This document shows positions 63,848-64,000 of a DNA stretch of 64,000 nt, piece after piece (position 1 is the stretch's first letter; each line of letters starts with the position of its first letter). Below the pieces are notes generated by a model, which saw only the letters and a program-made list of their open reading frames with translations, was not told where the DNA came from and ran no database searches. This DNA comes from an uncultured Bacilli bacterium (GTDB lineage Bacteria; Bacillota_I; Bacilli_A; RF39; UBA660): positions 62,001 to 126,000 of the forward strand of contig CAKOXD010000001.1 of assembly GCA_934130005.1 (NCBI GenBank). The letters run 5' to 3'. A program made the position numbers and the translations under genes.

Positions 63848-64000
63848 TCAAATATTGTACCTTCTCTTGTATCTTTAATTATTATTCCATCATTTTCCAA
63901 ATCATTTCTTATCTTGTCTGCTAATGCATAATCCTTATTTTCTTTTGCTTGTTTTCTTTTTTCTATCATATCATTTATATATATTAATTTTGATTCATCT
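63838..64000 (-). CDS. cysS: Cysteinyl-tRNA synthetase, C-terminal end only
   Basis: The last 53 residues before a TAG stop: INDMIEKRKQAKENKDYALA followed by DKIRNDLENDGIIIKDTREG. This matches the conserved C-terminus of CysRS (a helix with ADxIRdxLxxxGIxxxDTxxG). The rest lies beyond the window edge. Confidence 0.85.
   Translation of the reverse strand, partial: DESKLIYINDMIEKRKQAKENKDYALADKIRNDLENDGIIIKDTREGTIFELK

Noticed and set aside
1..64000. CRISPR arrays, insertion sequences, phage genes, rRNA genes
   Set aside because: No regularly spaced repeats, transposase or integrase motifs, terminal repeats or rRNA signatures were seen.

Overview
The window is a very AT-rich stretch (about one quarter G+C by eye) of a bacterial chromosome. 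Gene content and order are those of a Firmicute: RuvAB, GatCAB, HrcA/CIRCE, a T-box leader, transamidation-type aminoacyl-tRNA synthesis and endospore genes. Extreme AT content, many orphan short proteins and a spore programme in an otherwise reduced-looking genome suggest an uncultured gut Bacilli/Mollicutes-related lineage (RF39-like). That placement is inference; no rRNA gene is present to settle it. TGG encodes Trp and TGA is used as a stop, so the code is the standard bacterial one. Nearly every gene is on the minus strand, which is probably the leading strand. The only convincing plus-strand genes are a YigZ-family protein (19848) and a TetR regulator (50469).

Layout from low to high coordinates; transcription mostly runs the other way. 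1-1736: an ApbE / NusG-II / Gx-transporter cluster, entering the window incomplete. 1786-7411: a glycolipid-type glycosyltransferase, YlmC, a TPR-like protein, sigma-G and three unknown genes. 7497-10888: methionine aminopeptidase, a PerR-rubrerythrin peroxide operon and CTP synthase. 10997-17683: a compact relative of the Bacillus yqfCD-ybeY-dgkA-cdd-era-yqzL-recO cluster, lacking phoH and yqfF and carrying two extra genes. 17748-22471: UvrC, YigZ, MiaB and small unknowns. 22553-29030: the heat-shock operon hrcA-grpE-dnaK-pepF-dnaJ behind CIRCE. 29182-35034: spoIIGA-sigE, lepA, a prepilin with a poly-G tract, a YqxA-position protein and spoIIP. 35101-42388: secG, fmt, two tRNA genes and the T-box-controlled gatCAB-aspS operon. 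42390-47158: a DUF2628 protein, gltX with a tRNA-Glu and a zinc alcohol dehydrogenase. 47252-51068: an ABC exporter and its divergent TetR regulator. 51122-55945: tRNA-Met, signal peptidase, L19, TrmD/RimM, an rRNA methyltransferase and a second prepilin. 56015-63737: paired M16 peptidases, DeoD, MiaA, QueA and RuvAB. The 3' end of cysS closes the window.

Sporulation genes are spread through the window (sigG, ylmC, yqfC, yqfD, spoIIGA, sigE, spoIIP, yqzL), so the organism very probably forms endospores or did so recently. Protein-quality and stress genes are controlled by two readable operators, CIRCE and a PerR-like palindrome. Translation genes are controlled by an Asn-specific T-box and probably an L19 leader.

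The most unusual signal is a nine-residue G homopolymer (33619-33627, C on the plus strand) between the only usable start codons and the KKGFTLIE cleavage motif of a prepilin carrying an Ig-like (BIG2) domain. With nine Gs the gene is out of frame. With eight or eleven it would be a normal prepilin. This looks like slipped-strand phase variation of a surface adhesin-like pilin.
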